Shown here one piece after another: positions 1 to 8,776 of a stretch of 32,862 nt of DNA. This DNA is from an uncultured Lachnospiraceae bacterium. Lineage in GTDB: Bacteria; Bacillota; Clostridia; Lachnospirales; Lachnospiraceae. Numbering within the stretch: the stretch's first letter is position 1; every line of letters begins with the position of its first letter. The translations under genes were made by a program, and so were the position numbers. The notes beneath the pieces are model-generated. The model was not told the DNA's origin. It saw nothing but the letters and a program-made list of their open reading frames with translations, and did no database searches. Where the stretch lies: assembly GCA_905235415.1 (NCBI GenBank), contig CAJOKX010000011.1, forward strand, positions 1 to 32,862, given 5' to 3'.

Positions 1-526
1 AGAGCGCCTTTTTGCGTTTTGTATCAGCGTCTGCCGCCGCAAGAACTGCCCAGACGAGCAGCCATACCGCAAAAAACAGCGGGATCTCGTTGTCTGTCCG
101 GAGCCAGAAATCTTTACGCGGATATACATCCCCCTGGAACATCGTCGCCACAATGGCAAGGGCCGCCGTGACGAAGCTGCGCGGCATCCTCAGATAGCGG
201 ACCGCGATATGATAGATCAGTACGGAGGTCAGCACAATCAGAAGAGAGCTGACTGCACAGATCGCAACCAGCAGCTTGCCGGGTTCATTGATCAGCCGAA
301 ACAGCGGGGCAAAGATCCAGTAGTACCCGAATCCGTAGTAATGATTGGTCCCGGATACGAAAGAGCTCCAGTCATATCCTGCCAGATACGCAGGATAGAT
401 CAGCGTTCCGAAATCGTCCGTCCGGAACCGGTACACAAAGTGATTCATATAGGGGGCCAGCCTCAGCAGCGCCGATACCACAAAGACAATCACGATGTTC
501 CCGTCGAATCTGCTCTTTTTGCTCAT
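1..526 (-). CDS. Polytopic membrane protein, possibly GT-C type glycosyltransferase (partial, 3' end outside window)
   Basis: The reading frame is open from the ATG at 526 to the window edge, giving 175 visible residues. Hydrophobic segments lie near residues 9-24, 85-107, 117-130 and 148-165, so this is an integral membrane protein. After the first segment the predicted outer loop carries RTDDF (residues 35-39). An acidic pair in the first outer loop is typical of GT-C lipid-linked-sugar transferases, but that assignment is inference. The start overlaps the stop of the upstream glycerophosphotransferase gene by four bases (ATGA), so the two are probably translationally coupled and belong to the same surface-polymer operon. 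The C-terminal part, which would settle the family, is missing. Alternatives are a polymerase or a hypothetical membrane protein of the polymer locus. Confidence 0.7.
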   Translation of the reverse strand, partial: MSKKSRFDGNIVIVFVVSALLRLAPYMNHFVYRFRTDDFGTLIYPAYLAGYDWSSFVSGTNHYYGFGYYWIFAPLFRLINEPGKLLVAICAVSSLLIVLTSVLIYHIAVRYLRMPRSFVTAALAIVATMFQGDVYPRKDFWLRTDNEIPLFFAVWLLVWAVLAAADADTKRKKAL

Positions 527-1785
527 GACCTCTTCTTTCCTTCTTGCACCATATCATCCAGGATCCGTTCTGTCGCGTGTCCGTCGCAGCCGCTCATAAA
601 ACGGTCCCTGAACTGCTCCACGCGTGCCGGATCAAACGCTCTGTCCATACGAATGATGTATTCTACCATTTCTTCATTTTTCTTGCAAACCGGGCCCGGC
701 GTCATCTCTTCATACGGATAATAGAAGCCGCGCCAGTCATAATATTCCTCCAGGTCATACGCGAAAAACAGCATGGGACGCAGGAGAAGGGAATACTCGA
801 ATACGATCGAGGAATAGTCTGTGATGCACAGGTCCGCCGTAAACAGCAGGTCCTCTATATTCATCTCCCGGGTGGCGTCATATGCGAAAGTGCCGCGCAG
901 ATCCGCCGGGATCTCCGGAATGGACTGCACCAGCGGATGATGCTTGATCACCAGCACATAGTCATCCCGCAGCGAGTGGGCAAACACCTCCGGCCTGAAT
1001 TCAACCGCGGTTGTGGCTGTCTTCAGATGTCCGCGGTAGGTCGGCGCAAACAGGATCACCTTTTTCCCCTTTGCAGCCGGGAACTTCTCATACAGCGCTT
1101 CATAGGCGCTCTTCCTGCGCGCCTCATCGAAAAACACATCCGTCCTGCTCACGCCGACCGGATGCACCACCTCCTGCGGCAGATGCATCGCCTCTGCGTA
1201 GGCCCATACCACTTCGGGGCTGCTCACCGTCACATAGTTGACATTGCCGTAGGCCGGATGCTGCAGCTGCCGTTTTGTCGAGGCGCCGAAGAACTTATCG
1301 CCCGTACTCATGCCGAACCGTTTGAACGCGCCGCATGCATGCCATGTGTTCACAAACACGGTCTCGGGCCGCATGGGAAGGCATCCCATGATGGAGCTCC
1401 CGTCGCTGGTAATGATGTATTTTGCATCCGCCAGGAACGCAACCAGCTCTCTGCAGTCTTTATAATGCTGCAGCTTTTTTCGGGCGGAACTGTTCATGCA
1501 CCGGACATGCACGTCAAAACGGTCGTCTTTCTCCATTCCTTCCCGCAGCAGCTGCAGGCTTGCCGAGAGCGTATCATACCGCAGCTCGATAAAAACAGCC
1601 TTCCGCTCATCCACGGGCTTCTGCGCCGCCTTCTCGTAGATCGACGGAAAAGTGCTGTCCAGGTAATGGTTGACACGGATTTTCCGCACTATGGCCGTCG
1701 GCCTGTGCCTGTACAGTGCCCAGAACGCAGGCCTTACATGCTTCATGCTGCGCCACTTTTTCTTGAGTCCTTCCTTCAGATTCAT
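523..1785 (-). CDS. CDP-glycerol glycerophosphotransferase family protein (TagB/TagF-like)
   Basis: This 420-residue protein belongs to the Glyphos_transf family, whose members move glycerol-phosphate or ribitol-phosphate from a CDP-alditol onto a teichoic-acid or capsule acceptor at the inner membrane face. Family landmarks are visible: WHACGAFKRFG at 148-158, GVSRTD at 211-216, FAPTYRG at 246-252, KHHP at 281-284, TDYSS at 322-326 and SGCDGHAT near 398-405. The N-terminal 60 residues are basic and may touch the membrane. It starts one base after the stop of the neighbouring paralogue (1787) and overlaps the next gene by four bases, so it sits inside the long operon. The length is that of a single-domain enzyme. 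Primase and polymerase roles, and glycerol versus ribitol, cannot be separated by eye. Confidence 0.9.
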   Translation of the reverse strand: MNLKEGLKKKWRSMKHVRPAFWALYRHRPTAIVRKIRVNHYLDSTFPSIYEKAAQKPVDERKAVFIELRYDTLSASLQLLREGMEKDDRFDVHVRCMNSSARKKLQHYKDCRELVAFLADAKYIITSDGSSIMGCLPMRPETVFVNTWHACGAFKRFGMSTGDKFFGASTKRQLQHPAYGNVNYVTVSSPEVVWAYAEAMHLPQEVVHPVGVSRTDVFFDEARRKSAYEALYEKFPAAKGKKVILFAPTYRGHLKTATTAVEFRPEVFAHSLRDDYVLVIKHHPLVQSIPEIPADLRGTFAYDATREMNIEDLLFTADLCITDYSSIVFEYSLLLRPMLFFAYDLEEYYDWRGFYYPYEEMTPGPVCKKNEEMVEYIIRMDRAFDPARVEQFRDRFMSGCDGHATERILDDMVQEGKKRS

Positions 1786-1786
1786 G

Positions 1787-3046
1787 TCATTCTCCTGCCA
1801 GGTCCGCCCCGAATACCATCTGCTCGATCCGTGAAGTCGATCTTCCGTCGCAGCTGCTCATAAACTTCTGCCTGAATGCGCGCAGCTTCTCCCTGTCATA
1901 CGCATCGCCTGCCTGTGCAAGGCATGCGCACAGCGCTTCCATATTCGTGCACACCGGCCCCGGCGTCAGTTCACTGAAATCATAGTAGAACCCTCTCCAT
2001 CCGCCGTATTCTTCCAGGTCGAACGCATAGAATACGAGGGGCTTGTCCAGCAGCGAATACTCAAAGATCAGAGACGAATAATCCGTGATGCAGACGTCCG
2101 CGGCGCACATCAGGTCTTCAACCGGCAGAAGTTTCGTCACATCCACTGCAAAGCATCCCTCCAGATCCTCCGGGATCTTCGGGATGCGGGATGCGCTGAC
2201 ATTCGGATGGTGCTTCACGAAGATGAGGGCGTCCTCCCCGAGCGCGCCTCTGAGCGCACGCAGGTCAAACTGTGTATAGTCCGGCGTTTCCGCCAGCGCG
2301 ATCCGCCCCCGGAAGGTCGGCGCATACAGAAAGATCTTTTTTCCTCTTGCCTGCGGGACCTTGTCAAAGACCCGGTCCAGCGCTTCTGTGCGGAAGCGCT
2401 CCTGAAAGAACACATCCGTCCTGCTCACGCCGACCGGCCGGACCACGTCCGGCTGCGCCTCCAGCCCCATGGCCTGTTCATAGGCCCACTTCACTTCCGG
2501 ACTCGATACCGTGACGTACGTATAGTTCCGGTACAGGGGATGTCTGTCCGCATGCTTCTGGTCCATCCCGAACTTCAGGTCCATGGTGCTTCTTCCGAAC
2601 TTCTTGAATGCGCCGCACCCGTGCCACAGCTGCGTTACGATGGTCCCGCTCCGAAGAGGCAGGCAGCTGAGCGCGCCGCACGCTTCACTCAGAAACACAT
2701 ATTTTGCATCCGCCACGTCCGCCGCCATCCGCGCGCTGTTCTTCTCCCATTCCTTCCTCGGGAGCAGTCCGTTTCCGATGTTGTGGATGTGGACGCGGTA
2801 CGACCCGTTCTTCTCCAGGTCCCGGGCCAGCAGGCTGAACGCGCTTCCCAGTCCTTTGGGCTGATTCTCGATCAGGACCACCTTCCGCTCATCCAGCGCC
2901 TTGCGTGCGTAGGTATGATAGACAGACGGGATCCACTCATTGTAGAACTTATCCGTCCGAAGATCGATCAGGGCCGCGGCAGGCGGGAGCTTCTTCGCCC
3001 CCCACCAGACGGGACTGACCACATTCTTCTTCAGCCATTCGTTCAT
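1787..3046 (-). CDS. CDP-glycerol glycerophosphotransferase family protein (second paralogue)
   Basis: This 419-residue protein is a paralogue of the gene directly downstream and carries the same ordered motifs: WHGCGAFKKFG at 141-151, GVSRTD at 206-211, YAPTFRG at 241-247, KHHP at 278-281, TDYSS at 321-325 and SSCDGRST near 397-404. It should transfer alditol-phosphate units from a CDP-alditol to a growing polymer. Its ATG overlaps the stop of the upstream glycosyltransferase by four bases (3043-3046), which implies coupling. Two adjacent, clearly diverged copies suggest a division of labour, such as primer versus polymerase or main chain versus branch, but this is inference. The window contains no TagD-like CDP-glycerol synthase, so the donor may be another CDP-alditol. 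Confidence 0.9.
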   Translation of the reverse strand: MNEWLKKNVVSPVWWGAKKLPPAAALIDLRTDKFYNEWIPSVYHTYARKALDERKVVLIENQPKGLGSAFSLLARDLEKNGSYRVHIHNIGNGLLPRKEWEKNSARMAADVADAKYVFLSEACGALSCLPLRSGTIVTQLWHGCGAFKKFGRSTMDLKFGMDQKHADRHPLYRNYTYVTVSSPEVKWAYEQAMGLEAQPDVVRPVGVSRTDVFFQERFRTEALDRVFDKVPQARGKKIFLYAPTFRGRIALAETPDYTQFDLRALRGALGEDALIFVKHHPNVSASRIPKIPEDLEGCFAVDVTKLLPVEDLMCAADVCITDYSSLIFEYSLLDKPLVFYAFDLEEYGGWRGFYYDFSELTPGPVCTNMEALCACLAQAGDAYDREKLRAFRQKFMSSCDGRSTSRIEQMVFGADLAGE

Positions 3047-4314
3047 CCGGATGCGCCTCCTTCACCGCCGCTCCTGCCGGCGATTCTGTCTTTCATGCCT
3101 GTCACTTTTTTCACTGCTTTGTAGGACCGGCTGTTTTCTATGTCAGACAGTCTCTTCTGCGATTTTTCCAGCTGCTTTGTCAGTTCTTTGATCTGTATTC
3201 CGCGCTCCGCTTTCTCCGCATAGGTTTTCTGCAGCTTCGCGTTGATTTCGGATTTCTCCGCATAGGTTTTCTGCAGCTTCGCGTTGATTTCGGATTTCTC
3301 CGCATACGTTTTCTGCAGGGTCTCATGGAGTTCTTCGATTTTTACTGCATAGGACTGCCTGATTGCCAGATTCTCCAGACCGCAGTACAAAAATCCGGAC
3401 AGGTCCCCAACCCTCTCCAGCGCCTCTTCCTTCTGTGCATCGCTCAGTGTGGACCAGATCTGCGCCGCATGCATCTGCATCCGGCGGATGATCTCAGCCT
3501 GCGCGTCTGTAAAGCTGCCGAATCCCTGACGGAGCGCGGCGCTGCGGATCATTTCATTTCCGCAGACCAGATAGCCGTACGCGTTATTGAAATTGGTCTC
3601 CGTTGTCATGATGGAGCCGGGATGCAGCCTGCGCCGGTAGAGCTCTTCTGAATACAGGCCGGCTCTTTCTGCTGCCTGCATCGCTTTGAATGTAAACAGG
3701 TTATCCTCATGCAGGATGCCCGGATAAAAGGACAGTCCATGTGACGCTGCCATCTCCCGTTTTAACAGGTATGCGCAGGCGGAAGGCTGATAGTCCCCGT
3801 TCCTGATCAGGATCTCCTGCAGCGAAAGTCCCGTGTTCACCTGCTCGTATTCCGGATCCCGGCTCCTTTGGTAGAAGCGCCTGTAGCTCTCGCCTGTGCT
3901 GTCCATCGAAGGATCCTCCCAGAAAGGAGACATGTTATACAGAAGCAGATCCAGATCCTGCCGCTGCGCCCTTTCGACAAGCTTCAAAAGCGCGTCCTCT
4001 TCCAGAAGGTCGTCGCTGTCCAGAAACAGGAGATACTTCCCTGCGGCCGCTTCCATCCCGGCGTTTCTGGCCCTTGACTGCCCTCCGTGCGCATGCCGGA
4101 TGACCCGGATCTTTTCATTCCGCTCCCTGTATTCTTCCAGGATCTCCAGGGTGCCGTCTTCAGAACCGTCATCAATACAGATGATCTCGGTCTGCTTCAA
4201 AGACTGGTTCAGAACGCTGTCCAGACTCTGCGCAAGGTAGCGTTCCTCATTATACGCGGGCATGATCACCGAAACGATGATTCCCTGTGTCTGTGCATCT
4301 GCATGATCTGACAT
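3043..4314 (-). CDS. Family 2 glycosyltransferase with C-terminal repeat coiled coil
   Basis: The N-terminal half of this 423-residue protein is a GT-A fold GT2 domain: VSVIMPAYNEE near 14-24, IDDGSEDGT near 47-55, the metal-binding DSDD at 99-102 and HED at 202-204 as the likely catalytic-base region. It should transfer a sugar from a nucleotide sugar to a lipid-linked acceptor on the cytoplasmic side. From about residue 325 the protein becomes a coiled coil containing tandem 14-residue units (two heptads) of the form LQKTYAEKSEINAK, followed by a basic tail with ENSRSYK near 393-399. Two DNA copies of the 42-bp unit are identical, so the coil has probably grown recently. It follows another GT2 gene by 16 bp. 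The coil may mediate oligomerisation or docking to partner enzymes. Confidence 0.9.
   Translation of the reverse strand: MSDHADAQTQGIIVSVIMPAYNEERYLAQSLDSVLNQSLKQTEIICIDDGSEDGTLEILEEYRERNEKIRVIRHAHGGQSRARNAGMEAAAGKYLLFLDSDDLLEEDALLKLVERAQRQDLDLLLYNMSPFWEDPSMDSTGESYRRFYQRSRDPEYEQVNTGLSLQEILIRNGDYQPSACAYLLKREMAASHGLSFYPGILHEDNLFTFKAMQAAERAGLYSEELYRRRLHPGSIMTTETNFNNAYGYLVCGNEMIRSAALRQGFGSFTDAQAEIIRRMQMHAAQIWSTLSDAQKEEALERVGDLSGFLYCGLENLAIRQSYAVKIEELHETLQKTYAEKSEINAKLQKTYAEKSEINAKLQKTYAEKAERGIQIKELTKQLEKSQKRLSDIENSRSYKAVKKVTGMKDRIAGRSGGEGGASG
3217..3300 (-). repeat. Two perfect 42-bp tandem repeats inside a glycosyltransferase coiled coil
   Basis: The 42-bp unit occupies 3217-3258 and is repeated without a mismatch at 3259-3300. 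A third partial copy starts at 3301 and loses identity after about 18 bases. Each unit encodes 14 residues, exactly two heptads, so copy-number change would lengthen or shorten the coil in frame. A diverged version of the same module occurs in the gene ending at 13760. Confidence 0.95.
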
Positions 4315-4330
4315 TTTTAATCCTCCGCTC

Positions 4331-5482
4331 TCAGAGCTTTTTGAGCTTCTTCAGCTTTTCTTTTGCAGACCGCGGAAGCGCTGTCACTTTCCGCCCGACC
4401 TTCAGGGACGTCGAATTCTCCAGAGAATCAATCTCTGCCTGGAGCCTGGCAATTTTTTCTTTGGTCAGGTCCCTGGACCGGCGCCCCTCGACGACCAGAA
4501 ACAGCAGAAGCTCTTCCGGAGACGTCTCAAAGATTCTCCGTACCATCTCATAGTCGATCTCGTTATAAAAAAAGGACCTGCTTCGTCCTGCCAGTCCCAG
4601 CTCTTTCAGCACATGCGTCTTATACAGGTCAAACAGCGCACAGTAGTCGCCGTACTGCGTCTGGACCTCCAGATTATAGCAAAGAGACCCCCACGCTTTA
4701 TTCGCCAGGCTCTGCAGGATCTCTTCTGTACATCCGGGGGATTGTTCGAGCGTCTTTTTGACAGACCCAAAGGCGTCTGAAGTACAGCGGCACGTCTCGA
4801 GATCGCCGCTTCCTGACAGACTGTTCGTATTGAAGAAACGATAATAAATCAGATACTGTTTTACAACCGAGATCCGGTCTGCATAAAACAGTGCAAGCAT
4901 GATGAAATAGACGTCATTGGCTTTTTTCAAAGGCTGGAACCTCAGCCTGTGTTCCATGACAAATGACCTGAGAATCAGCTTGTTCCACGGAACATTTCCG
5001 CAGAAATTAAACAGATATTTCGCATTCTGCGCACTTGAAAACGGAGACGTATCCGGAATCCGGGATTCATTCAGATAGTAGTTGACCCTGTATTTTCTCC
5101 CGCTCTGCGCGTCTACGCGGTACCCCCCGCAGACACAGATCTGCGCGTCCTCCCTGCAGGCCGTCGTATACAGGATGCGCAGCGCGTCCCGGTCAAAATA
5201 ATCGTCCGCGTCCCAGAAGATCACGTACTGCCCGCAGGCATGCTCCAGTCCCAGATTCCTCGCCTGCCCGGCGTACTGATGGTCCTGCGTGAAGATCTGA
5301 ATCCGCCCGTCCTGCCGCGCATAGCGCTCCAGGATCTCCATGGAATTGTCCGTGGAGCCGTCGTCCACGCACAGAATCTCGATCTCCTTCAGGCTCTGGC
5401 CTGTCACACTGTCCAGGCACTGTTCCAGATATCTTCCCGCATTATAGACCGGAATGATCACGGATACTTTTACTGTACTCAC
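4331..5482 (-). CDS. Family 2 glycosyltransferase with basic C-terminal tail
   Basis: This 383-residue GT2 protein shows KVSVIIPVYN at 5-14, CVDDGSTDNS near 38-47 and the metal-binding DADD at 91-94, so it should transfer a sugar from a nucleotide sugar. The start is GTG at 5482, not ATG. It is chosen because GAGGA lies about seven bases upstream and no ATG precedes the conserved KVSVII strand. The last 60 residues form a charged helix and a basic tail with ENSTSLKVGRK, a motif shared in variant form with two other GT2 proteins of this operon. Up to about residue 315 it resembles the GT2 encoded just upstream, including a shared FYN motif near the end of the common region, so the two are probably paralogues. 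The donor sugar cannot be told. Confidence 0.9.
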   Translation of the reverse strand: MSTVKVSVIIPVYNAGRYLEQCLDSVTGQSLKEIEILCVDDGSTDNSMEILERYARQDGRIQIFTQDHQYAGQARNLGLEHACGQYVIFWDADDYFDRDALRILYTTACREDAQICVCGGYRVDAQSGRKYRVNYYLNESRIPDTSPFSSAQNAKYLFNFCGNVPWNKLILRSFVMEHRLRFQPLKKANDVYFIMLALFYADRISVVKQYLIYYRFFNTNSLSGSGDLETCRCTSDAFGSVKKTLEQSPGCTEEILQSLANKAWGSLCYNLEVQTQYGDYCALFDLYKTHVLKELGLAGRSRSFFYNEIDYEMVRRIFETSPEELLLFLVVEGRRSRDLTKEKIARLQAEIDSLENSTSLKVGRKVTALPRSAKEKLKKLKKL

Positions 5483-5515
5483 GCAACGATCCTCTTCACA
5501 TAAACGCCTTCCGGC

Positions 5516-6466
5516 TCACTTCGCAAATAACGCTCTGTACTGGTCGTACTCTTTCCGGTTATAAAAATAAGCCGCGTCCTTCCCTGCAATCCCCAGGTCT
5601 TCCAGCCATTCTGACTTCAGTTTCTGCTCCAGGGCACTCTTTGCGGGTTCCGCCAGCGTATTGTAATTCCACAAAACCGCATGCAGCGCGTAATTGATGT
5701 AATCCTTCTGCAGTTCAAACCACAGGGATTCGCTCCTGAGCCGCTCCCGAAGCGCAGACAGAGCGTCATAGAAGCAGTGCCACGAATCCTCTCTCGACTT
5801 GGATACCGAGTCCTTTGCATCCCGCCTCTGATGGATCAGGACCTTGCCCACATATCCCATTCTCTGTGCCAGGACGATACTGCTGAACACGAACAGCATG
5901 TCATTCGTTGTCCGCTGCTCCTGGAATGTCAGATCATGCGCTTTCACAAAGTCCGCCCTGAACAGTTTATCCCACGCCCAGCCGACATAGACCTTGAACA
6001 CGTTGGTGGTGATGCCTCTGAAGTCAAACGGTTCATACGGCGGGAGTTCTTTTTCCCGCACGACCCATGTGACCGCGTTGAACCGGTCTTCCTCGGTCAG
6101 GTACTGGTCTGACTTGAAGACCACAACATCCAGGTCTTTTTCAGCGCCCTTTTTGTAAGCGCACTCCAGCATATCAGGCTCGAAGAAATCATCCGCGTCC
6201 AGAAATGAATAGTACTGTCCGGACGCGTTTTTCATCCCGGTATTGCGCGCGGCGCCGGCGCCCCCATTTTCCTGGCTGATCACCCGGATGCGGGAATCCT
6301 TTGCCGCATACGACTGAAGGATCTGCAGGGAGCTGTCTGTCGAACCGTCGTTCACGCAGATCACTTCAATCTCCCGGAGGGTCTGGGAAAGAACAGAATC
6401 CAGACAGTTCGCCAGGTAGGACTGTGCATTATAAACCGGAATGATAATGGATACTTTCACACTCAT
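5516..6466 (-). CDS. Family 2 glycosyltransferase (short, no C-terminal tail)
   Basis: This 316-residue GT2 enzyme has KVSIIIPVYN at 4-13, CVNDGSTDSS near 37-46 and DADD at 90-93. It ends with a YFYN segment and RALFAK, just where its downstream paralogue continues into a coiled coil and basic tail, so it looks like the same catalytic core without the extension. Its ATG overlaps the stop of the upstream GT2 by four bases (6463-6466), and the next gene follows after 33 bp. Both spacings point to one transcript. It probably adds one sugar of the repeating unit on the cytoplasmic side of the membrane. The donor and linkage are unknown. Confidence 0.9.
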   Translation of the reverse strand: MSVKVSIIIPVYNAQSYLANCLDSVLSQTLREIEVICVNDGSTDSSLQILQSYAAKDSRIRVISQENGGAGAARNTGMKNASGQYYSFLDADDFFEPDMLECAYKKGAEKDLDVVVFKSDQYLTEEDRFNAVTWVVREKELPPYEPFDFRGITTNVFKVYVGWAWDKLFRADFVKAHDLTFQEQRTTNDMLFVFSSIVLAQRMGYVGKVLIHQRRDAKDSVSKSREDSWHCFYDALSALRERLRSESLWFELQKDYINYALHAVLWNYNTLAEPAKSALEQKLKSEWLEDLGIAGKDAAYFYNRKEYDQYRALFAK

Positions 6467-7596
6467 CCCTTTTTCCCCGTCATCTTTTTGAGACCTTTTT
6501 TGATGGATATCGGTATGAACATGACAATCTTTCCCACTTTGTAGGTGGTGGATTCTTCCAGTTCCTTCACTCTCTTCTGGGACTTCATCAGCTGTTTTGC
6601 GGGTGCGTCATACAGACAGTATTTCAGATAATAATCTTCCGGATGACTGATGAGCATGCGGAGCCTGTCTCTCTCCTTCTCCTTGAACACCGACCAGTCC
6701 AGCTCGCCCAGCTCTTCACTTCTCTTAAACTCTCTGGAGATCCGCTCGACGTATTCGCGCTTATAGGAATCCGCAATTCTCCGGATGGTAAACGAGTAAT
6801 TGTGGAACCGCTTCAGGTTGTAATATCCTTTGAACTGATCCCAGATCTCCTGGTTTTCCGGCTGCATGAAGATTCCTTTGATATAGTCATATTCGACATT
6901 CATGCAGTAGACTTTCTCCGGACTGTTGACGGAGGAGTTCGGATTGTCCCGCCGGTTCATATAGTACGGCTTGCGGATAAACATCGCCCGCTCTGCATAG
7001 ATGAAGGTCTGCCAGAAGAATCCGTTATCCTGGAACGACGCCCCCGGCGTCTCATGATGACGGATATGATACTTCTCGATGAAGGCGCGGCTGTAGATGC
7101 CGCTCCACGTGTTCATGATAAAGGAGGTCAGCACCGGCATCCGGCGCGGATTGTACACCTTCCCGTAATAGGTCCCCGACGAATCCAGATGGTTGTATAC
7201 CAGCGTCATGTCCTCTGTCTCCGGATCGGTCATAAACCGGTAGAAATCCGCCTTCACAAAGTCCAGCGCATTCTCCTTCGCCGCCGCATACAGGTCTTCA
7301 TACATATTCAGCGGCACATAATCATCCGGCTCCACGATCCCGATATACTCACCGGTTGCGTGATCCAGCCCGTTGTTCATGGCCTTGCCGTACCCGCCGT
7401 TCTCCTGATCGATGACGATCACTCGCTCATCCTTCTCTTCATACTCTCTGAGAATATCCCGCGATCCGTCCTTCGACCCATCATTCACACAGACAATCTC
7501 AATCTCTTTCAGCGTCTGCCGTGTGATGCTGTCCATACACTCGCGCAGATAGGCTTCCACATTGTATACCGGAACGATGATTGATACCTTTTTCAT
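6463..7596 (-). CDS. Family 2 glycosyltransferase, VEPDD subtype, with basic tail
   Basis: This 377-residue GT2 protein starts KKVSIIVPVYN and carries CVNDGSKDGS near 36-45. Its metal-binding motif is VEPDDY at 88-93 instead of the DADD of its neighbours, which marks a different GT2 subgroup and probably a different donor or acceptor. The last 35 residues form the ELEESTTYKVGK motif and a lysine-rich tail (GLKKMTGKKG), which could help peripheral membrane association or protein contacts. The gene lies 44 bp below the DUF6273 gene, with a GGGG-type ribosome binding site in that gap, and overlaps the next GT2 gene by four bases. It is the first of the four transferases in transcription order, so it may act early in assembly, though this is only suggestive. 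Confidence 0.88.
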   Translation of the reverse strand: MKKVSIIVPVYNVEAYLRECMDSITRQTLKEIEIVCVNDGSKDGSRDILREYEEKDERVIVIDQENGGYGKAMNNGLDHATGEYIGIVEPDDYVPLNMYEDLYAAAKENALDFVKADFYRFMTDPETEDMTLVYNHLDSSGTYYGKVYNPRRMPVLTSFIMNTWSGIYSRAFIEKYHIRHHETPGASFQDNGFFWQTFIYAERAMFIRKPYYMNRRDNPNSSVNSPEKVYCMNVEYDYIKGIFMQPENQEIWDQFKGYYNLKRFHNYSFTIRRIADSYKREYVERISREFKRSEELGELDWSVFKEKERDRLRMLISHPEDYYLKYCLYDAPAKQLMKSQKRVKELEESTTYKVGKIVMFIPISIKKGLKKMTGKKG

Positions 7597-7640
7597 ACTG
7601 CCCCCTGTTATTTCTGTTCATCTAAGCTGTCGTTTTTCCC

Positions 7641-8774
7641 CTATGAATCCCCGAGTCCGGACCGGTCGATCCGGATTGTCGGCCGGATCGTGATCTCTTC
7701 CGTGACCGGATATCCAAAATATTTAATACTGTGGGACGCCCCGTCATAGAAAGCAGCTTCCGACAAAGTGCCGCCCGGCGTACGAAGCCAGAAATCAACG
7801 GACATCGTCTCAATGTGCTCGCTGTAGTCTGCGCACTCTTCCGCGCTCAGAATGGAGATATACTCTTCCGTCTGCTCCGCGTAGCCTGTCCCATACTCCG
7901 CATTCTCAGAGGGCGCGTTCTCCTGCTGCACCATGCACGCACGCTCATCCTCTGTAAATGCGCCTTCCAGCACCTCCGAATTGAGCCATTTGCGCAGGGA
8001 GGAATCCTCCCACGTGACCTCTCCTGCCCTGTCATGATAGCGGATGTTCGATGTGCCGTACTTTTTGCCTTCCACGCCCATCAGAAGAAGCGTTCCGTCT
8101 TCCTGGTCCACGTCCAGCGCCACCCATTTGAACTCTCCGAAGGTGACGGTGTCTCCTTCTTTCGCAGCCAGCAGTTTTCTGCGCTCGTTCTGGCTGACAT
8201 ACGCATCCGAATCCCGATAGCCGGGCATGCTGCGGAAGATGCTCTCCGCCTGCGAATACTTCCCGTACTTCATCATGACGACGCCCGCCGCATAGCGGAT
8301 GTATCCCGTCTGGATGCCAATATATACAGACGCTATGATCGCCGCCAGAATCCCCAGGACGCATCCGAGCTTGATTCTGTGCTTTTTGTGATCCTTCCGG
8401 ATGATATCATTGCAGTGCTCAAGCATCCGGGGGGCGTCTTTGTAGCTGCCCAGACCCTCCAGCTGCGCTGCCAGCTTTGTGACCTTCGTCATGTCCTGCC
8501 AGGTAGACCCGGCCTCAAAGCGCTCCACTGCGCGCCGGTAGGCAGCCTCTGTCTCTTCCTCCCGGGTCTTTTCTGCCAGCTCCCGGCATTGCTGCGCCTG
8601 CTCCTTCGCGTCCAGATAGTCGCCGACCTCGTCAAACATCGACGCGGCGATATTGTAATTATCGATCTTGTACGCATGCTGTACGATCACTGCATCGGCG
8701 CTGCGTTTCTGCACCGCCATCTCATACAGCTGTTTCTGGGACGCGTAGATGGGCTTGTTCTCTTTCTGCGCCAT
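7641..8774 (-). CDS. Single-pass membrane protein with TPR-like repeats and a DUF6273-type domain
   Basis: This 377-residue protein has three parts. Residues 1-130 are helical and charged with short TPR-like motifs (VGDYLDAKEQ, LGSYKDAPRM), residues about 133-153 are one membrane helix, and residues about 208-372 form a DUF6273-like domain with WEDSSLRKWLN near 255-265 and FWLRTPGG near 328-335. Another GYRDSDAY repeat follows the membrane helix. The cytoplasmic TPR-like part and outside DUF6273 part suggest a scaffold or sensor, but no catalytic residues are recognised and no function is known to me. It starts two bases after the ABC-mutase fusion ends, with GGAGG inside the end of that gene, so it belongs to the export operon. 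A role in organising or checking export is inference. Confidence 0.8.
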   Translation of the reverse strand: MAQKENKPIYASQKQLYEMAVQKRSADAVIVQHAYKIDNYNIAASMFDEVGDYLDAKEQAQQCRELAEKTREEETEAAYRRAVERFEAGSTWQDMTKVTKLAAQLEGLGSYKDAPRMLEHCNDIIRKDHKKHRIKLGCVLGILAAIIASVYIGIQTGYIRYAAGVVMMKYGKYSQAESIFRSMPGYRDSDAYVSQNERRKLLAAKEGDTVTFGEFKWVALDVDQEDGTLLLMGVEGKKYGTSNIRYHDRAGEVTWEDSSLRKWLNSEVLEGAFTEDERACMVQQENAPSENAEYGTGYAEQTEEYISILSAEECADYSEHIETMSVDFWLRTPGGTLSEAAFYDGASHSIKYFGYPVTEEITIRPTIRIDRSGLGDS

Positions 8775-8776
8775 GC

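Noticed and set aside
544..1863. 439-codon plus-strand frame opposite the first glycerophosphotransferase
   Set aside because: Antisense to a gene with all family motifs and coupled junctions; no domain and no start signal of its own.
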